A stretch of 64,000 nt of DNA. Origin: CAWDVR01 sp044869805 (GTDB taxonomy: Bacteria; Acidobacteriota; Thermoanaerobaculia; Multivoradales; SZUA-115). The stretch covers positions 30,670 to 94,669 of the forward strand of contig JBIOXV010000157.1 of NCBI GenBank assembly GCA_044869805.1, given 5' to 3'. Each line of letters begins with the position of its first letter. The stretch's first letter is position 1. A program made the position numbers and the translations under genes. The notes under the pieces were generated by a model. It ran no database searches, had not been told where the DNA came from, and saw only the letters and a list, made by a program, of their open reading frames with translations. Below, one piece after another: positions 61,171 to 64,000 of the stretch.

Positions 61171-63786
61171 GTGGAGCAACCGACGAGCCCGAGCGCTGTG
61201 GAGCGATGGCGATCCGTCAAGGAGCTGCTCGCCACGGCTCTCGACCTGCCGCCCGAAGCGCGGCGGGACTTCCTGGCAGGCGCCTGTGCGGATCGGCCGG
61301 ACCTCAAGCCCGAGGTCGAGCGGCTGCTGGCGGCCGAGGACACCGCCGGCGATTTCCTCGATCAGCCGATTTTCTCGTTCCATACGTCCGCCGAGGACGA
61401 CCCCCGCCTCGGAGCTCTCGTCGGCCCTTTCCGCCTGGCCGAGCGCCTGGGCCGTGGCGGCATGGGCACGGTGTACCTCGCCGAGCGCAGCGACGGCCAG
61501 TTCCAGCAGCGCGTCGCGATCAAGCTCGTGCGCCGCGGCATGGACAGCGAGGACATCCTGCGCCGCTTCCGCGCCGAGCGCCAGATCCTCGCCCAGCTCA
61601 CGCACCCGCACATCGCGAGGCTCCTCGACGGGGGCACGGCGGACGACGGCGGGCCCTACTTCGTGCTCGAGCACGTGGACGGAGAGCCGATCGACGGCTT
61701 CTGCCAGGCCCGCGCGCTGCCGGTCCGCGAGCGCCTGGAGATCTTCGCCAAGGTCTGCGACGCGGTGCACTTCGCCCACCAGAACCTGGTGGTGCACCGC
61801 GACCTCAAGCCCGGCAACATCCTGGTGACCCGCGACGGGACGCCGAAGCTCCTCGACTTCGGGATCGCCAAGCTGCTGGCGCAGGATCCGATCGCCGGCG
61901 AGCTTACCCAGCCTGCCGCGACCGGCGTCCCGGGCCTGCCGATGACCACCTCGTACGCCAGCCCGGAGCAGGTGCGGGGCGAGCCCATCACCACGGCGAG
62001 CGACGTCTATTCGCTGGGCGTGCTGCTCTACGAGCTGCTGACCGGCCGGCGGCCCTATGCCATCGAAGCGGGCACCCAGAGCGAGCTCGTGCGGGCGATC
62101 TGCGACCAGGAGCCGCCGCGGCCGAGCACGGCCGTGCGACAGCACGCCAAGGCGACCGCCCGGCCGGAGGCGCCTCCCGGCGACGCCGCGGCCCTGCCCG
62201 AAGGCGGCCCCGGCCTGCTCGCCCGGCGCCTGCGGGGCGACCTCGATGCCATCGTGCTCACCGCCATGGCCAAAGAGCCCGCGCGGCGCTACGGCTCGGC
62301 GGAGCAGATGGCGGAAGACCTCCGACGTCACCTCGACGGCCGGCCGATCACGGCCCGCGAGCCCACCACCGCCTACGTGCTCCAGAAGTTCGTGCGCCGC
62401 CACCGCTTCGGCGTGTTCGCGAGTGCGGTCATTGCACTGCTAGTGGTCGGGTTGGCGGTGACCATGACGGCGCAGAGCGTTGCGCTGGCGCGGGAGAAGG
62501 CGCGGGTGAGCGAAGAGCGGGATCGGGCGAGGGGGGTGACGGATCTGTTCGTCAAGGCGTTCGGCAGCGCAGACCCCACCCAGTCTCGAGGCCGGGACCC
62601 CAAGGCGTCAGAGATCCTCGCAAGCAGTAAGGCCGAAATCGAGGCAGAAACCTCGCTCAGGCCGGCTGCTCGAGCTGCGCTGCTCGAGCCGGTCGGCGCG
62701 GTCTACAGGAACCTCGGTTTCTACAAAGAAGCCCGGCCTCTGCTGGAAGAAGCGCTCGAGCTCCGGCGCGCCAGTCTGCCGCCCGACTCGACCGAGCTCA
62801 GCGAGAGCCTGCATAGCTTGGCCGCGCTGTATCGGAACCTAGGTGAGGAACGCAAGGCCGAACCGTTGATGCGTGAGGCAATGGCGAGCCAGCGCTGCCT
62901 GCTTGCGCCGGATGATGTCGAGCTCGCCAAGGGACTTTCCAACCTGGCGTCGCTGCTCGACAAGCTCGAGAAGGATGACGAAGCCCGAGCGCTCTACACC
63001 GAGGCGCTGGCCATCAAGCGGAAGCATTTCCCGGAGGACGATCTGGAGGTCGTGAAGACCCTCAACAACCTTGCCTTGCTGATCTGGTCCCAAGGGGACT
63101 ACCGGACCGCGGAGCCGTTGCTTCGGCAGATTCTGGCGGCCCGCCGCAAGGCCTACGGAGCCGAGCCACATGGCGAGGTAGCGACCAGCCTCAACAACCT
63201 TGCCGTGGTGTTAGCCGAGCAGGGGAAGTTCGAGGAGGCCCAGCCCCTCTACGCCGAGGCCCTCGCCATGCGTCAGGCCGTCTACACCGCCAACGTCAAC
63301 CATCGGTTGATCGCTACCAGCATCATGAACCTTGGCTTCTTCCAGCAGATGCGGGGCGAATACCGATCGGCAGACGCCGACTATCAGGAAGCGCTCGCCA
63401 AGCTCAGGGCCAGCCTGCTCGAGGGCAGCGAGGATTTCGCCGTCGGCATGCGGAATCTCGCCAGCCTTCACTCGATCCGTCCGGATCTTGGAAGCTGCGA
63501 GCCGCCCGCCCGTGAGGCGTACGAGGAGCTTATCGCCAGGTACTGGCCCGAGCACTGGCGGGTGGCCGACGCCGCGAGCGTGCTCGGCGGCTGCCTGGCG
63601 AACCTGGGCCGCGACGCCGAGGCCGAGCCGCTCCTGGTCGAGGGCTTCGAGAGGCTCTCGAAGGCCACGCGCCGGCGGCCCTACGTGCCCGATGCGCTGG
63701 AGCGGCTGATCGCCTTCTACGAGCGCAGGGGTCAGTCCGCCCGCGCAGCGGAGTACCGCGCCCTGGGCCCGACGCTGGTGCGATAG
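61171..63786 (+). CDS. membrane Ser/Thr protein kinase with TPR sensor array
   Basis: The 871-residue protein has an N-terminal helical segment, then a Hanks-type kinase domain (about 85-390): glycine loop LGRGGMGTVYLAE, VAIKLV, catalytic HRDLKPGNILV, DFGIAKLL and SYASPEQVRGE. A transmembrane helix (about 412-432, FASAVIALLVVGLAVTM) leads to a C-terminal array of TPRs of the kinesin-light-chain type (ALYRNLGEERKAEPLMREA; SLNNLAVVLAEQGKFEEAQ). The kinase side is cytoplasmic and the TPR side extracytoplasmic. GTG 61171 is chosen after GGGAG; longer frames begin at 61066. It is transcribed after the ECF sigma gene and is its probable regulator. Confidence 0.88.
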   Translation: MEQPTSPSAVERWRSVKELLATALDLPPEARRDFLAGACADRPDLKPEVERLLAAEDTAGDFLDQPIFSFHTSAEDDPRLGALVGPFRLAERLGRGGMGTVYLAERSDGQFQQRVAIKLVRRGMDSEDILRRFRAERQILAQLTHPHIARLLDGGTADDGGPYFVLEHVDGEPIDGFCQARALPVRERLEIFAKVCDAVHFAHQNLVVHRDLKPGNILVTRDGTPKLLDFGIAKLLAQDPIAGELTQPAATGVPGLPMTTSYASPEQVRGEPITTASDVYSLGVLLYELLTGRRPYAIEAGTQSELVRAICDQEPPRPSTAVRQHAKATARPEAPPGDAAALPEGGPGLLARRLRGDLDAIVLTAMAKEPARRYGSAEQMAEDLRRHLDGRPITAREPTTAYVLQKFVRRHRFGVFASAVIALLVVGLAVTMTAQSVALAREKARVSEERDRARGVTDLFVKAFGSADPTQSRGRDPKASEILASSKAEIEAETSLRPAARAALLEPVGAVYRNLGFYKEARPLLEEALELRRASLPPDSTELSESLHSLAALYRNLGEERKAEPLMREAMASQRCLLAPDDVELAKGLSNLASLLDKLEKDDEARALYTEALAIKRKHFPEDDLEVVKTLNNLALLIWSQGDYRTAEPLLRQILAARRKAYGAEPHGEVATSLNNLAVVLAEQGKFEEAQPLYAEALAMRQAVYTANVNHRLIATSIMNLGFFQQMRGEYRSADADYQEALAKLRASLLEGSEDFAVGMRNLASLHSIRPDLGSCEPPAREAYEELIARYWPEHWRVADAASVLGGCLANLGRDAEAEPLLVEGFERLSKATRRRPYVPDALERLIAFYERRGQSARAAEYRALGPTLVR

Positions 63787-63883
63787 TTGTTGACGCGCCT
63801 TCTGCGAGGCGCCTCGCAGGTGCACCGAAGCGCCCCCCGGGTAGACCCAGGAGACGCCCCGGCAGGAGAGGGGAGAGGGGTTA

Positions 63884-64000
63884 TTAGGAAAGGCTGCGCA
63901 GCAGCCGGTTGAAGCTGGCGACGGGAAGCGAGACGCGGACGTCGGCGTCGCGGTCGTGCACCACGATCTCGAGCGAGCGGCCTTGCTTGCTGATGCGGAC
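63884..64000 (-). CDS. C-terminal end of an unknown protein (5' end outside window)
   Basis: Reading the minus strand from the window edge gives 38 residues (VRISKQGRSLEIVVHDRD and ending in VASFNRLLRSLS) followed by two stop codons (TAATAA). The frame has good codon use and no interruption up to the edge. The fragment is beta-then-helix and too short to assign. It converges with the kinase gene; the 97 bases between contain short G-rich stretches but no clear hairpin terminator. Confidence 0.5.
   Translation of the reverse strand, partial: VRISKQGRSLEIVVHDRDADVRVSLPVASFNRLLRSLS

Overview
The window is 64 kb of very GC-rich, gene-dense bacterial DNA with no rRNA or tRNA gene that I can see. 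Several traits point to Acidobacteriota, perhaps the Thermoanaerobaculia: two ECF sigma factors of the short type that sits next to kinases, a Ser/Thr kinase with a C-terminal TPR array, an ALDH16-type double aldehyde dehydrogenase, many secreted beta-sandwich or BNR proteins, and an ImuA/ImuB cassette. This assignment is inference from gene content; no marker gene is present.

Layout. Positions 1-13.9 kb hold mostly housekeeping and envelope genes: a partial TPR protein, ALDH16, a secreted C39-like protein, a ComEC-like metallo-hydrolase, a cardiolipin-synthase-like PLD enzyme, an epimerase coupled to an SPW/VKOR membrane protein, an EEP-fold phosphatase/nuclease, and a secreted alpha/alpha-toroid protein overlapping a SCO1 copper chaperone. 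Positions 14-21.6 kb hold three tandem paralogous secreted BNR (Asp-box) proteins downstream of an ECF sigma factor, with an IPTL-CTERM surface protein divergent to it. Positions 23.3-30 kb hold a small repeat cluster, adenosine deaminase, imuB, imuA with a promoter carrying phased direct repeats, L-2-hydroxyglutarate oxidase and a PPC-domain secreted protein.

The second half is accessory-like. Positions 30.2-38.8 kb form an operon of a sigma-like protein, a one-pass membrane protein and two large TPR proteins ending in clan CD (caspase-fold) protease domains, one a CHAT lipoprotein and one C25-like with a possible ribbon-helix-helix tail. Next comes a tyrosine recombinase, then a 3.65-kb, visibly lower-GC block (PhyH oxygenase, PLP aminotransferase, convergent pentapeptide-repeat protein) bounded by a perfect 24-bp inverted repeat. 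The repeats lie 14-18 bp in front of the two outer start codons, so the block looks like an invertible or mobile cassette.

Positions 44.1-60.3 kb carry two divergent operons. One is an M48 membrane metallopeptidase with a third caspase-fold (CHAT) protein. The other has eight genes: two vWA proteins (one membrane, one lipoprotein), a small membrane protein, a tubulin/FtsZ-like GTPase, an actin/HSP70-like ATPase, a large membrane-anchored coiled-coil protein and two small lipoproteins. This combination of a tubulin fold, an HSP70 fold, vWA adhesion domains and envelope anchors looks like one envelope-spanning machine and is the best candidate here for a poorly described system. The window ends with an ECF sigma factor, its neighbouring Ser/Thr kinase with TPRs, and the tail of a minus-strand gene.
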